Source: an uncultured Sutterella sp.
GTDB lineage: Bacteria > Pseudomonadota > Gammaproteobacteria > Burkholderiales > Burkholderiaceae_F
Assembly (NCBI GenBank): GCA_934255515.1
Contig: CAKQON010000015.1
Span: 1 to 31,512 of the forward strand
Length of the DNA: 31,512 nt
Direction of reading: 5' to 3'
The first letter of the stretch is position 1; the number at the start of each line of letters is the position of its first letter. This document shows positions 9,144 to 17,768 of this stretch, piece after piece. Under the pieces are notes generated by a model. It searched no databases and was not told where the DNA came from. It saw only the letters and a program-made list of their open reading frames with translations. Made by a program: the position numbers and the translations under genes.

Positions 9144-9273
9144 GTGAAGTCGTTCTCGGTGAGTAGAGAAAATATGGCAGGGGTCGTTCAATTGGAATGG
9201 AGGCCCCTCACTGAATTTAATATTTTAACATTCAGGGACCTTTTTCCCGAATCCTGTTTTCTCCCAGTTCGTC
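9144..9273. promoter_or_regulatory. Divergent tkt/rsmE control region
   Basis: A 130-nt region between two divergent starts. Its centre is markedly AT-rich (around 9214-9230, TAATATTTTAA) inside an inverted repeat, CTGAAT at 9211-9216 and ATTCAG at 9230-9235. AGG-CC and GG-CCT extend the arms imperfectly. This is where -10 boxes for one or both directions are most likely. No clear -35/-10 pair with 16-18 nt spacing stood out. Confidence 0.4.
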
Positions 9274-10017
9274 ATGTCTCTGCCGCGCTTTTTCGTTGAT
9301 GCTCCGACCGATGCCTTCGCCACAGGCTCCTCCTTCACGCTTCCCGCCAAAGCCGCGCACCATGCCGGCCGGGCGCTGCGGCTTGCCGCAGGCGAACGGG
9401 TCGAGGTCTTCAACGGCTCGGGCTTTGCCTGGTCTGGGCCCATTGGCTTTTCGGCCGATGCCGCATGGGTGGAAATTGATGCCGTGACGGAGAAGGCAAA
9501 CGAATCCCCGGTCTTCATGACCCTCGTTCAGAGCCTCGTTGCCCCGGAAAAAATGGAGTGGATCATGGAAAAAGCCGTCGAAACCGGCATTTCCGCCATT
9601 CTTCTGGTCCCGGCGGAAAGGTCCGTCACAAAGCTCTCGGGAGACCGGCTCGCAAAGCGCCTCTCAAGGCTCACGGACATTGCGCGCTCGGCGGCGGAGC
9701 AGTGCGGGAGAAATGTCGTCCCGAGCATTTCGGCCGCGCCGACGCTTAAAAGCGGGCTTGCCGCAGCAGAAGGCGAAATTCGCCTCATGCTCGCCCCGGG
9801 CGCGGAACCCCGGATCCCGGAGGCCATTCGACCGGGACTCCGCTCGGCGGCATTCGCCGTCGGCCCCGAAGGGGGCTTCACCAGCGCGGAAATTGAACTC
9901 GCTGCTGCTTCGGGCTGGACGCCGATGCTCCTCGGGCCCCGCGTGCTGAGAACAGAAACGGCAGGACTTGCAGCCGCCTGCTGGCTTCAAACGATTGCCG
10001 GAGACTTCCCGCGCTGA
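9274..10017 (+). CDS. rsmE: 16S rRNA (uracil-1498-N3)-methyltransferase
   Basis: Methylates N3 of U1498 in 16S rRNA with S-adenosylmethionine. The 247-residue product has family length. It carries an N-terminal PUA-like beta domain (to about residue 75), then the SPOUT-fold methyltransferase with EKMEWIMEKAVETGI, the knot segments FAVGPEGGFTSAEIELA and PMLLGPRVLRTETAGLAA, all diagnostic of the RsmE/YggJ family. It diverges from tkt and converges with the lytic transglycosylase, whose stop is 35 nt away. No strong ribosome-binding site is seen. Confidence 0.96.
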   Translation: MSLPRFFVDAPTDAFATGSSFTLPAKAAHHAGRALRLAAGERVEVFNGSGFAWSGPIGFSADAAWVEIDAVTEKANESPVFMTLVQSLVAPEKMEWIMEKAVETGISAILLVPAERSVTKLSGDRLAKRLSRLTDIARSAAEQCGRNVVPSISAAPTLKSGLAAAEGEIRLMLAPGAEPRIPEAIRPGLRSAAFAVGPEGGFTSAEIELAAASGWTPMLLGPRVLRTETAGLAAACWLQTIAGDFPR

Positions 10018-10052
10018 GAAACAGTCCGCGGGCCGCACTTTAAGTCCGAACC

Positions 10053-11030
10053 TCAGTTCAGCCGGGTCGGGCCGCCCGCATCTCCGGGCGCATTTTCGAG
10101 GGGCTCGGAGGAGCGCTGCTGCCCGTCGTCGCTCGCCGCCTGGAGCTGGCGAACCTTCCCGTCCTTCTGAGCGAGCTTCGTCTCGACGATTCCCGTCACT
10201 TCCGTCCACTCCCTGAAGCCGAGCTGCTTCACGCCGGCGCGGGTTTGAGCAAATTCCGGTCCGGTGCGCTTCTTTCTCGAAAGCTGAACGGCATGGTCGG
10301 AGTCGCCTCCGGCGGCAACGCGCATGCGGCTTCGTTCCTTGAAGACCCTTTCGGAGTAGCCGCCGTCGGACGGCTGATTCGCCGCGCCGAAATAGAATTT
10401 GAGGGCTTTCTGAACGCTCCCCGTACGCGTGATGAGGCGCGAAAGAATAGACGTGCCGACGACCATCGAGGGATAAGGCTCAAGCGCCGCCTGAGGACCC
10501 CCGAAGGCACGGAACTTTTCCGCATGAACGCGCGTCATCACCTGCATGAGGCCTTCAGCGCCTGCGCCGCTCTTCGCCTTGGGGTTGAAGCTCGACTCCA
10601 CCGCGGCGACGGCGAGAATCAGCAGCGGATCGACGTCAAAGCCCGCGCCGATTTCCACGGCCCACGTGGTGAGCTGCTCGGCCTCGGCCATGGGCACGCG
10701 GTAGCTGCGGGAAATATAGGTCGCAACTTCCTTTTCAGAGACGCTGAGCGCGTCCTCCTTTTCCGCCGGCACGCCGTTCGGGTGAGCCTCTTCCCACCGG
10801 GCAATGAGCGCATCGGCTCCCGCGTCCTCGGCTTCTTCAGCTTCGAGTGCGAGCGCTTCAGCGGCAGCCTCAGTCTTCACGGGCGCTGTCGTATAGCCCG
10901 CGATATGAAGGCAGACGGCAGCCGCAACGGCGAACGAAGCGATGACGCCTGTCGGCCAGAAGCGCTCCAGAACGGGCTTTTTCTCCTCGTGAGTGATGGC
11001 GGATGGGGAAGTTTTGACTTTTTTCTTCAT
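10053..11030 (-). CDS. Membrane-anchored lytic transglycosylase (SLT domain)
   Basis: Predicted peptidoglycan lyase acting on the periplasmic side. The 325-residue product starts with a short Lys-rich cytoplasmic segment, one hydrophobic helix (about residues 28-45), an Ala/Glu-rich spacer (53-95), and an SLT domain from about 105. The catalytic glutamate is Glu145 in AVESSFNPKAKS, followed by GAEGLMQVMTRVH and FYFGAANQPSDGGY, the family pattern ESxFxP...GAxGLMQ...YNAG with FGA in place of YNAG. A Gln/Lys-rich tail follows. The start at 11030 (MKKKVK) is chosen because upstream in-frame sequence to 11180 looks non-coding; the ribosome site is weak. It is probably monocistronic. Confidence 0.88.
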   Translation of the reverse strand: MKKKVKTSPSAITHEEKKPVLERFWPTGVIASFAVAAAVCLHIAGYTTAPVKTEAAAEALALEAEEAEDAGADALIARWEEAHPNGVPAEKEDALSVSEKEVATYISRSYRVPMAEAEQLTTWAVEIGAGFDVDPLLILAVAAVESSFNPKAKSGAGAEGLMQVMTRVHAEKFRAFGGPQAALEPYPSMVVGTSILSRLITRTGSVQKALKFYFGAANQPSDGGYSERVFKERSRMRVAAGGDSDHAVQLSRKKRTGPEFAQTRAGVKQLGFREWTEVTGIVETKLAQKDGKVRQLQAASDDGQQRSSEPLENAPGDAGGPTRLN

Positions 11031-11470
11031 AAATCTTGGCGGCGGCAGACTTCTGAGCAAGGCGAAGAAAAGAATCGCGCTTTGCCAGGGAGAGGTTTGG
11101 ATGCGCACCTGCGGGGACAGGAAACAAACGCATCCGGTCTGCGTGAAAGCGGCTTCAGGGCGTGATGCGCCAAAGTGCATCCGTTATGTCAGCCGAACCG
11201 CTTTTGCCTGGGTCCTTCTAATGGGTATCCAGTTCGTTCTTCTTAGGGTTTTCTCGCATGGCGAAGACTGGAACTGCCCGGAGATTAGCAGAAAACCCGT
11301 TGGAGGTGGACAAAGATAATTCTGTTTCCCTTAAAAATCAAATCATTCCTCGTTTCAAAACCTGTGCATTTGATTCCAGACGCTTCCGTTCCGTCCGGAT
11401 TCCCCGGGCATAGAATGATGGGACATGCCTTCAACCAGAAGCCTCCCGAAGGCGGCAGGAGAAAGAAAAA
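11031..11470. other. 440-nt intergenic region between two divergent genes
   Basis: I see no convincing gene. It contains inverted repeats GGATGCG (11099-11105)/CGCATCC (11129-11135) and GATGC (11164-11168)/GCATC, possible leader structures for the transglycosylase gene on the minus strand. A TAGAAT at 11411-11416 lies 54 nt before the KTSC gene and may be its -10 box. The part from about 11300 to 11400 is AT-richer than its surroundings. Both promoters probably lie here. It is long for this window, so an unrecognised small RNA or short peptide cannot be excluded. Confidence 0.4.
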
Positions 11471-11758
11471 ATGAAGCGCAAACCCATTCATCGCGGAGGC
11501 ATCGTCTCTGCCGGCTACGACCCGACGCGCCGTTATCTTGATGTGGAATTCGATACTGGGAGAATTCTGCGCTGCGAATCCGTGGGCTCCGAAGTGGCAG
11601 ACCGCTTCCTTCATTCCGGCTCCCCCATCACTTACTGGCGCGAGGAAATCGAGGACGTCTACACCATTCATGAGGTGTCCGCGAAGGAAAGCGACGAAGA
11701 GAAGCCCGTCGCCAAAAAGAGCATCGACGATCTGAAGCGCCTTTTCGGCGACCTCTGA
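11471..11758 (+). CDS. Small KTSC-domain-like protein
   Basis: A 95-residue protein whose first 65 residues fit the KTSC domain (PF13619): IVSAGYDPTRRYLDVEFD, then TGRILRCESVGSEV and ITYWREEIEDVYTIHEV, matching the pattern xxGYDxxxxxLxVEFxxGxxYxYxxVPxxV...F...IRDxY. The C-terminus (66-95) is charged, with SIDDLKRLFGDL. The domain's role is not established; it occurs in stand-alone proteins and attached to lysyl-tRNA synthetase-like proteins. AGGAGA 9 nt upstream of the ATG supports the start. It is a single gene ended by a terminator and convergent with mgtE. Confidence 0.75.
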   Translation: MKRKPIHRGGIVSAGYDPTRRYLDVEFDTGRILRCESVGSEVADRFLHSGSPITYWREEIEDVYTIHEVSAKESDEEKPVAKKSIDDLKRLFGDL

Positions 11759-11802
11759 GAGAAGCTCCTCTCGCTCTCGATATCAAGGGTCTTCAGACGC
11801 GA

Positions 11803-11830
11803 AGCGGCGCTCTATCGAAGCGCCGCTTTT
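11803..11830 (+). terminator. Rho-independent terminator of the KTSC gene
   Basis: AGCGGCGCT (11803-11811) and AGCGCCGCT (11819-11827), a perfect 9-bp stem with a 7-nt loop, then TTTTGTT. It serves the plus strand; the minus-strand reading lacks a T tract, so it is not obviously bidirectional for mgtE. Confidence 0.8.
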
Positions 11831-11842
11831 GTTCTAACTCTC

Positions 11843-13333
11843 TTAATGCGCAAAGAAGATCGTTGCGAGGCCTAAGAAAATCAGGAAGCCCCCGGAGTCC
11901 GTCGTAAAGGTGAGGAGGACCGACCCGCCCATCGCCGGGTCACGCCCGAGGCGCTTCAGAATGAGCGGCACCGCCATGCCGACGACCGCGCCCTGAAGAA
12001 TATTGAAGAACATCGCGAGCGCCATCACGCAGCCAAGGAGCCGCCCCTGCGGCGAATCCCAGTAGAGCGCCCAGGCGCAGGCACCGGCAATGCATCCCCA
12101 GATGATGCCGTTGATGAAGGCGACGCCGATCTCTTTCTTCCAGATGTCGATGGTGTTGGCGACCGTCACCTGACCCATGGCAAGGGACCTGACGAGAAGC
12201 GTGAGCGTCTGATTGCCGGAATTCCCGGCCATGCCGGCCACGATCGGCATCAGGGCGGCGAGCGCCACGACGCGCTCAATCGTGCCGTCGAAAGCTGAAA
12301 TCACGCGCGAAGCAAAGAAGGCCGTGCAGAGGTTGACGCCGAGCCAGAGCCAGCGGCTCTTGGCCGAAGACCAGACGCTCCCGTAAATATCCTGTTCGTC
12401 ATCAAGACCGACCGCGCCGAAGGCGTCTTCCTCGCTTTCCTCACGGATCACGTCGACCACTTCGTTGACGGTGAGGCGGCCGACCAAGCGCCCTGCTTCA
12501 TCCACCACCGCCGCGCTCACGAGATCGTAGCGCTCGAACGCCTGCGCGGCGTCGCTCGCGGAATCGAGCGGATTAAGCGTGAAGGCTTCCGTCTGCATGA
12601 TGCGCTTCACCTGCTTCGCCGGGTCGTTCGTGAGCATCTCAACGAGAGAGAGTGTGCCCTTCAGCCTTCCGAGACGGTCGACGACGAAGATCTGGTCCAT
12701 GTGATCGGGAAGCGTCTTAAAGCGCCTCAGGTACCTGAGCACCATGTCGACCGTCACTTCCTCGCGGATCGAGACCATCTCGAAGTCCATGCGCGCGCCG
12801 ACCGATTCCTCGGGGTACGACATGGCGGCGCGCAACTGTGCGCGCTCTTCGTGCGAAAGCCCTTCCTGGACCTCCGCCATCACGTCGGGCGGAAGGTCGT
12901 CCACCAGGTCGGCGATCTGGTCGGTATCGAGCGTTTCGACCGCGTCGACGAGCTCGTCGCGATCCATCGCGTCGATCAGGGTTTCGCGGACGCCTTCGTT
13001 GACTTCAAGAAGAATGTCGCCGTCAGATTCGCTCTGGACCTGATTCCAGACGGCCAGACGGTCGTCCAGCGGCAGGGCTTCGAGCACCCAGGCGATGTCG
13101 GCAGGATGGAGGGGTTCAAGGATGTCCCTCAGTTCCTGCGCCGCTTCGGGCGTAATGGGCCGTGCCTCTTCGTGCTCGCCGCCGCGCGCCTTTGTAAGAG
13201 CCTTCGCCTTGTCCTCATCTTCTTCGAGGATCTGCTCGACGCGCGCGAGCGCACGGCTCGCTTCATCCGAATCGAGCGTCGGCGTGCTTTCGTCCTCTTC
13301 AATGAGCTTTCCGGCTTCTTCCTCACGGCTCAT
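11843..13333 (-). CDS. mgtE: Magnesium transporter MgtE
   Basis: Mg2+ channel of the inner membrane, gated by internal Mg2+. The 496-residue product shows the soluble N domain (about 66-180), two CBS domains (about 185-245 and 247-305, the second ending LVGRLTVNEVVDVI), the plug helix, and a pore domain with five membrane helices (about 328-494). The family signature MPIVAGMAGNSGNQT is at 362-376, and the pore aspartate in TTDSGGFLIF is at 479. An extra acidic tail (1-60) precedes the N domain. The start at 13333 has GGGGGAG about 7 nt upstream; an in-frame start at 13426 has no support. The 230-nt leader is rich in hairpins (13443-13472). Confidence 0.95.
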   Translation of the reverse strand: MSREEEAGKLIEEDESTPTLDSDEASRALARVEQILEEDEDKAKALTKARGGEHEEARPITPEAAQELRDILEPLHPADIAWVLEALPLDDRLAVWNQVQSESDGDILLEVNEGVRETLIDAMDRDELVDAVETLDTDQIADLVDDLPPDVMAEVQEGLSHEERAQLRAAMSYPEESVGARMDFEMVSIREEVTVDMVLRYLRRFKTLPDHMDQIFVVDRLGRLKGTLSLVEMLTNDPAKQVKRIMQTEAFTLNPLDSASDAAQAFERYDLVSAAVVDEAGRLVGRLTVNEVVDVIREESEEDAFGAVGLDDEQDIYGSVWSSAKSRWLWLGVNLCTAFFASRVISAFDGTIERVVALAALMPIVAGMAGNSGNQTLTLLVRSLAMGQVTVANTIDIWKKEIGVAFINGIIWGCIAGACAWALYWDSPQGRLLGCVMALAMFFNILQGAVVGMAVPLILKRLGRDPAMGGSVLLTFTTDSGGFLIFLGLATIFFAH

Positions 13334-13442
13334 TGTTAGCTCCCCCTGATTGGGCTTTAAGCGGTTGATTTGGACTGCTGGCGTCGCGCGTGGAGGAAAA
13401 AATTTCGGCCGGCACGCACGCCGCAAATATTCCCCGGCGAAA

Positions 13443-13472
13443 GGCTCCTCTGAATTGCCTTCAGAAGGAGCC
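13443..13472 (-). promoter_or_regulatory. Strong hairpin in the mgtE leader
   Basis: On the minus strand GGCTCCT-T-CTGAA-GGCAA-TTCAG-AGGAGCC forms a 12-bp stem with one bulged T, followed by TTTCG. It sits 110 nt upstream of mgtE. About 40 nt further on (13390-13435) a second G/C-rich fold is followed by AAATTTTTT on the minus strand. Together they resemble a structured 5' leader. I do not recognise a known Mg2+ riboswitch consensus. Confidence 0.5.
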
Positions 13473-13537
13473 GCTCTGAGGGGTGCAGAAATTCGCTCGA
13501 GAGGTTATCACACAGATATGACGCCGGTGAAAGAAAT

Positions 13538-13558
13538 CCTCTCTTTTGGGAAAAGAGG
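13538..13558 (-). terminator. Possible terminator after the RNB exonuclease gene
   Basis: Stem CTCTTTT/AAAAGAG with loop GGG, starting 8 nt after the stop of the RNB gene on the minus strand and followed by AGGATTTCTTTC. It is A/T-rich and modest, so only a weak terminator. Confidence 0.4.
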
Positions 13559-13566
13559 CTTTCCCG

Positions 13567-15558
13567 TCAGGACTGAGGAGCCTCCGCTTCTGCAGCGCCT
13601 TCGGGCGCTTGTTCGGAGGGAGCCTCATCCTGCGCATCGTCGAGCGCCTCTTCAAGCGCGCCTTCCTCCTCGGGCGTAAGCGCATCGTCGAGAATGCGCA
13701 CGAGCTGAGCATCCATCACGAGGTCAACGAGGTCGCAGCCGAGGATGCGCAGTTCCACCTTGCGCCCACGCGGGAGATCCTCGGGGAGTCCCGGCACGCG
13801 CTGCATGAAGGGAAGCCGGTCGATGCGCACAAGATCGCCCTTGACGACGATCGCCTCAATGGTCTTCAGGCCTTCCTGGAGAATCCAGCGCAGCGACCAG
13901 TAGCGCTCCATACGGGTCTGGAAGTCGGCGTAAAGCCCGTAGATGTTTTCGAACTGGCTCACGATGGTAAAAAGATCGACATCGTTTCTCGCGTAAGCGG
14001 GAGGTTCCCCCTTTAGGACCGCAATCATCTGACGCTGGTTCACCATGTCGACGTAGCGGCGCAGGGGCGACGTGCTCCATGCATAGCGCAGAACGCCGAG
14101 ACCATCGTGAGGTCCGGGAGAGGTGCTCATGCGCACGCGCCCCATTCTCTGGGAGCGGTAGATGCCGGCGGTATCGTGCTCCTCGAGCCAGAGCCCCCAG
14201 GTGCTGTTCGCAAAAATCATGAGTTCAGCGACGAGAAGGTCGAGCGGTGCGCCGCGGCGGCGGCCGCGGACGTGAATGACGGCGTCTTCGCCTTCACCCT
14301 CGAGCGCAAAGAACCAGTCGACGCGGCCGACGGGTTCGGGGCGACCCCTCACTTCCTCGCGGCCATTCTGGAGGTGCTTCGCAAAGTGCCAGAGCCAGAT
14401 GATGTCGTCCGCAAAGGGGATCTCAAGCTTCCCTTCCTGAATGGCCTCTTCGGTCACGAGGTCGTCGATCTTGTCGTAGCGGAGGTTCGCCTTGAGCGAA
14501 ATGCGCTCAAGCCGCGTCTCCGTCTTTTCGACTGCGAAGGTATCGTCCTTCACCCAGGCGTAAAGCGAGAGGCAGGGAACCATTACGCCTTCATCGAGAG
14601 ACGCCGCCTTGATCCAGTTTTCCGGAAGCATCGTCGTCTTGAGGCCCGGCGCATAAACGGTACTCATGCGGGCCTTGGCGACGTCGTCAAGGCGCGAGCC
14701 GCGCTCGATCATGAGAGCGGGAGCCGCGATATGGATGCCCACGCGCGTGACGCCGCCCTCGAGGTGCTTCACGCTCGCCGCGTCGTCGACCTCGGTCGTG
14801 TCGGAATCGTCGATGGAGAAGGCGTCGACATCTGCAGCGGGAAGATCGTCCCAGGCATTTTTCGGGGGTTCGGGGAGGTCCGCCGGGAACCCGCGGCCGC
14901 GCGGGAAATTGGCCGCATAGAAGCTGTCGACGTGCCAGCGCCAGGGCGACGCGATGCCTCCCAGGGCGAGCATGAGGCGAAGCGGCGTCTGCCGCGTTTC
15001 GGCAGCAGCGTCGGAAAGCGCCTTCCATTCTATTGAATTCCTGTCGGGTGCAACGAGGAGCATGAGCGCCTGGCGTCCGATCGCCTCGGGGAGCTTTCCT
15101 TCGACCATCTCCTCGATCCAGGCCTTCTTCTGCTCTTCCTGACGACGGCGGCGCTCGAGCGCCTCGAGCGCCTTCTGAAGAATGTCTTCCGGAGCCTTCC
15201 GGTAGACGCCGCGGCCCTTCCTGTAGAAATAGACGGGATTCGCATGGAGCGTCGTGATGAGCGCCGCCTTTTCAACGGGACCGGGGTTTTCGCCCCAGTA
15301 TTCCTGGGCGAGGTCGAGGTAGGAAAACTCCTCCTTGGGCGCGGCTTCCCAGAGGAAGGCGGGATCGAGCTCCGCAGCCGCCTCCGGAATCCGGGCAATC
15401 AGCTCCGACGCCGAGGGAGACTCAAAGGAGAAAAAGACGTGCGACGCCTTGATCTTGCTGCGGCGGCCGGTAGTGAGCTCCACCTGATAGGCGCTTCCCG
15501 CCTGAGAGAGCACCGTACCCGCCTTGAAGGCGCCGTCATCTTCAAAATAGAGATACAT
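13567..15558 (-). CDS. RNB-domain 3'-5' exoribonuclease (RNase II/R family)
   Basis: Processive RNA-degrading enzyme of the RNase II/VacB family. The 663-residue product has an N-terminal beta-rich segment and helical region (1-235), then the RNB catalytic domain from about 236. The active-site motif FSIDDSDTTEVDDAAS (247-262) gives Asp250, Asp258 and Asp259, matching Asp201, Asp209 and Asp210 of RNase II. The position of RNase II Asp207 is Glu256, a substitution I recall from the IDDxxTxEIDDA subfamily. YAWSTSPLRRYVDMVNQR (about residue 516 on) is the conserved RNB end with the arginines that contact RNA. No canonical S1 domain is obvious after it; the last 35 residues are Glu/Ala-rich. A weak AGG 11 nt upstream precedes the ATG at 15558. 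It lies 87 nt after the yqiA-like gene. Confidence 0.93.
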   Translation of the reverse strand: MYLYFEDDGAFKAGTVLSQAGSAYQVELTTGRRSKIKASHVFFSFESPSASELIARIPEAAAELDPAFLWEAAPKEEFSYLDLAQEYWGENPGPVEKAALITTLHANPVYFYRKGRGVYRKAPEDILQKALEALERRRRQEEQKKAWIEEMVEGKLPEAIGRQALMLLVAPDRNSIEWKALSDAAAETRQTPLRLMLALGGIASPWRWHVDSFYAANFPRGRGFPADLPEPPKNAWDDLPAADVDAFSIDDSDTTEVDDAASVKHLEGGVTRVGIHIAAPALMIERGSRLDDVAKARMSTVYAPGLKTTMLPENWIKAASLDEGVMVPCLSLYAWVKDDTFAVEKTETRLERISLKANLRYDKIDDLVTEEAIQEGKLEIPFADDIIWLWHFAKHLQNGREEVRGRPEPVGRVDWFFALEGEGEDAVIHVRGRRRGAPLDLLVAELMIFANSTWGLWLEEHDTAGIYRSQRMGRVRMSTSPGPHDGLGVLRYAWSTSPLRRYVDMVNQRQMIAVLKGEPPAYARNDVDLFTIVSQFENIYGLYADFQTRMERYWSLRWILQEGLKTIEAIVVKGDLVRIDRLPFMQRVPGLPEDLPRGRKVELRILGCDLVDLVMDAQLVRILDDALTPEEEGALEEALDDAQDEAPSEQAPEGAAEAEAPQS

Positions 15559-15645
15559 AACGATTAAACCTGCATCCCGCGCCCTTATCGCCCGTATCGG
15601 AGGTGAACGCCGGAAAACTAAATTCTTTGAAATTTCCTGAGGGCG

Positions 15646-16269
15646 TTATTGTGCCCGAACTTTTGCCGCCATCCGCCTTTCAAAGAAGGCTCTCACCGCA
15701 GGAAGATAGCGCGCGAATCGCTGCATCCGATGATCGTCGCCGACGGAAAGGATCGCGGGCGACTGACTGAGCGCCTTTCTTGCAAGCCGGTAGTCGAGCA
15801 CTTCGTCGGCGGTTGAGAGAAGCGTCAGCGCATCAGCGGGATCCCGGGGGATTGGCGGAACTTCACGGCTTAAGGCGAGAAGTTCGTCGGCAAACATATC
15901 TCTGACGACAACTTTTCTGCCGGTTCCGTAAACCTCCCGCTCTCCCGTCTGCCCGGCGACGAATTCCCAGGGATTGAGACAAGGGTTGACCGTCGCCGCC
16001 GTAAGCGCAAAGCGGCGGGCGATCCTCAGCGCATAAAAGCCCCCTAGGGAGGAGCCGAGAACCAGGGTCCGCCGCCGTCTTTCCTCCGGAACGGAATCCA
16101 TCAGGCCGATAAGGAGCCGGTCAACTTCCTGGGGAGAAATATTCAGGTCGGGAGCCAGAAAGTCCCAGCCCGAGGAGACGGCTTCCTCATGGAGCTCCCG
16201 GCCCTTCGCTGAACCGGGAGAGGAGAGAAAGCCGTGAAGGTAGACGGCAAGAGGCTTGACTTCAGTCAT
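15646..16269 (-). CDS. YqiA/YcfP-like alpha/beta-hydrolase
   Basis: Small cytoplasmic esterase-like protein of the UPF0227 (PF05728) family. The 207-residue product starts AVYLHGFLSSPGSAKG (oxyanion region). It has nucleophile Ser74 in LGSSLGGFYA, an acid Asp154 in STADEVLDYR, and His179 in SVGDDHRMQRF, a complete catalytic triad. E. coli YqiA hydrolyses short-chain and acyl-CoA model esters; the natural substrate is unknown. Its ATG overlaps the mpl stop by 4 nt (ATGA), so the two are translationally coupled; whether that reflects a shared role in cell-wall recycling is inference. Confidence 0.9.
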   Translation of the reverse strand: MTEVKPLAVYLHGFLSSPGSAKGRELHEEAVSSGWDFLAPDLNISPQEVDRLLIGLMDSVPEERRRRTLVLGSSLGGFYALRIARRFALTAATVNPCLNPWEFVAGQTGEREVYGTGRKVVVRDMFADELLALSREVPPIPRDPADALTLLSTADEVLDYRLARKALSQSPAILSVGDDHRMQRFARYLPAVRAFFERRMAAKVRAQ

Positions 16270-17645
16270 TCCCGGATTCCCTGACGGCGGACGGCCTTCT
16301 CGGCGAGCTTCGCGAGGAGCTTCCCGTGAATGCCGCCGAAGCCGCCGTTGCTCATGCAGAGAATGACGTCGCCGGGCTTCGCTTCCGCCGCGACCGTGTC
16401 AACGAGGACATTGAAGTCGTGCGTCACGAAGGCGCGGCTTCCGAGCGCCTCGAGCGCTTCCTCGGGCGACCAGCGCACGCCCGCGCCCGCAAAGCAGAAG
16501 ATTTCGTCCGCGTCCCTGAGCGCTCCGGCGAGCTCGCCCTTCATGGTGCCGAGCTTCATCGTGTTGCTCCGGGGTTCGAGCACCGCAAGGACGCGTCTGC
16601 CGCGGTACTTCGAGCGAACGCCCTCAATCGTCTCGCGAATGGCGGTCGGATGGTGCGCGAAATCGTCGATGACGACGCAGCCGTACTCTTCGCCGCGCAC
16701 TTCCTGACGGCGGTGAACGCCGGGGAAGCGCTTGAGAGCCTCAATCGCCGCTTCGGGCGAGACGCCTGCGGCATGCGCCGCAGCGACGGCCGCGAGCGCA
16801 TTCAGTTCGTTGTAGCGCCCCGGCATGGCGATTTCAATGCGCCCGACGGCCTCGCCTTCGAAGGCGGCTTCGCCGTCTTCCGAGAGGGACCACCCGTTCT
16901 CAGCGCCGAAATCCGCATTAAAGCGCTCAAGCCGCGACCAGCAGCCGCGCGCCAGAACCCGGTCGAGCGCCGGGCTCTTTGCGTTCGCAATCACCGTTCC
17001 TTCGCCCGGCATGATTCTCACCAAATGATGGAACTGCGTTTCAATGGCCGCGAGATTGGGGAAAATGTCCGCATGATCGTATTCGAGATTATTGAGAATC
17101 GCGATCCTCGGACGGTAGTGCACGAATTTGCTCCGCTTGTCGCAGAAGGCCGTGTCGTATTCATCCGCTTCAATGACGAAGGGGGAGGAAGGGTCTCCGA
17201 GTTCGGCCGATTTTTCACCCCAGCAGGGGAGCCCCCCGATGAGGTAGCCCGGGTTCAAGCCCGCTTCCTTCAGAATCCAGGCGAGCATCGACGTGGTCGT
17301 GGTCTTCCCGTGCGTGCCGGCAACGGCGAGCACCTCGCGGCCCTGAAGGATGTTTTCGCTCATCCACTGGGGGCCCGAGGTATAGGGGAGCCCTGCATTG
17401 AGAATGGCCTCCAAGAGCGGGTTCCCGCGGGAAATGGCATTCCCCACGACCCAGAGGTCGGGCGAAAGCTCAAGCTGCTCAGCGCCGTAGCCCTGGGTAA
17501 TTTCAATTCCGTTCGCGGCAAGCGCGTCGCTCATCGGCGGATAAACATTCTGGTCGCACCCGGTGACGCGGTGGCCTGCTGCGCGCGCGAGCTGCGCGAC
17601 GCCGCCCATGAAGGTGCCGCAGATGCCGAGAATATGAATATGCAT
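16266..17645 (-). CDS. mpl: UDP-N-acetylmuramate:murein-tripeptide ligase
   Basis: Reattaches recycled L-Ala-gamma-D-Glu-meso-DAP to UDP-MurNAc with ATP. The 459-residue product has the usual Mpl length. It opens with HILGICGTFMGGVAQLARA (NAD-like UDP site), carries the ATP loop AGTHGKTTTTSM (109-120), and has DEYDTAFCDKRSKFVHYRP, the Mpl/MurC-type segment with the Mpl-specific Phe-Asp-Lys-Arg-Ser run. The C-terminal domain includes DDFAHHPTAIRETIEGVR. MurC is less likely because of the ICGTFMG start and FCDKRSKF. The start at 17645 has GAGAGG 6 nt upstream; an in-frame start at 17696 adds 17 residues. It is coupled to the yqiA-like gene and divergent from a hypothetical gene. Confidence 0.95.
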   Translation of the reverse strand: MHIHILGICGTFMGGVAQLARAAGHRVTGCDQNVYPPMSDALAANGIEITQGYGAEQLELSPDLWVVGNAISRGNPLLEAILNAGLPYTSGPQWMSENILQGREVLAVAGTHGKTTTTSMLAWILKEAGLNPGYLIGGLPCWGEKSAELGDPSSPFVIEADEYDTAFCDKRSKFVHYRPRIAILNNLEYDHADIFPNLAAIETQFHHLVRIMPGEGTVIANAKSPALDRVLARGCWSRLERFNADFGAENGWSLSEDGEAAFEGEAVGRIEIAMPGRYNELNALAAVAAAHAAGVSPEAAIEALKRFPGVHRRQEVRGEEYGCVVIDDFAHHPTAIRETIEGVRSKYRGRRVLAVLEPRSNTMKLGTMKGELAGALRDADEIFCFAGAGVRWSPEEALEALGSRAFVTHDFNVLVDTVAAEAKPGDVILCMSNGGFGGIHGKLLAKLAEKAVRRQGIRE

Positions 17646-17768
17646 GAATGGCCTCTCACTCAAGAGAATTTTTCTTTGAAGCGCATTTTCGCCCATCCGC
17701 CGGAGAGCTGCGTTCTTCCTCGTAGAATGCTTTCCATCCGGGACTCCCTATTTTGACGAAGGTTCGCC
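17646..17768. promoter_or_regulatory. Divergent mpl/hypothetical control region
   Basis: The 123 nt between mpl (-) and the hypothetical gene (+) contain TAGAAT at 17723-17728, 40 nt before the plus-strand start. It could be a -10 box; no good -35 accompanies it. AAGG 6 nt before the ATG at 17769 is the ribosome site. Confidence 0.35.

Noticed and set aside
10245..11165. Open frame antisense to the lytic transglycosylase gene
   Set aside because: The minus-strand frame has the SLT catalytic motif and a plausible start; the plus-strand translation shows no family pattern.
10993..11319. 108-codon frame in the 440-nt intergenic region
   Set aside because: It overlaps the N-terminus of the transglycosylase gene on the other strand, has no ribosome site and resembles nothing.
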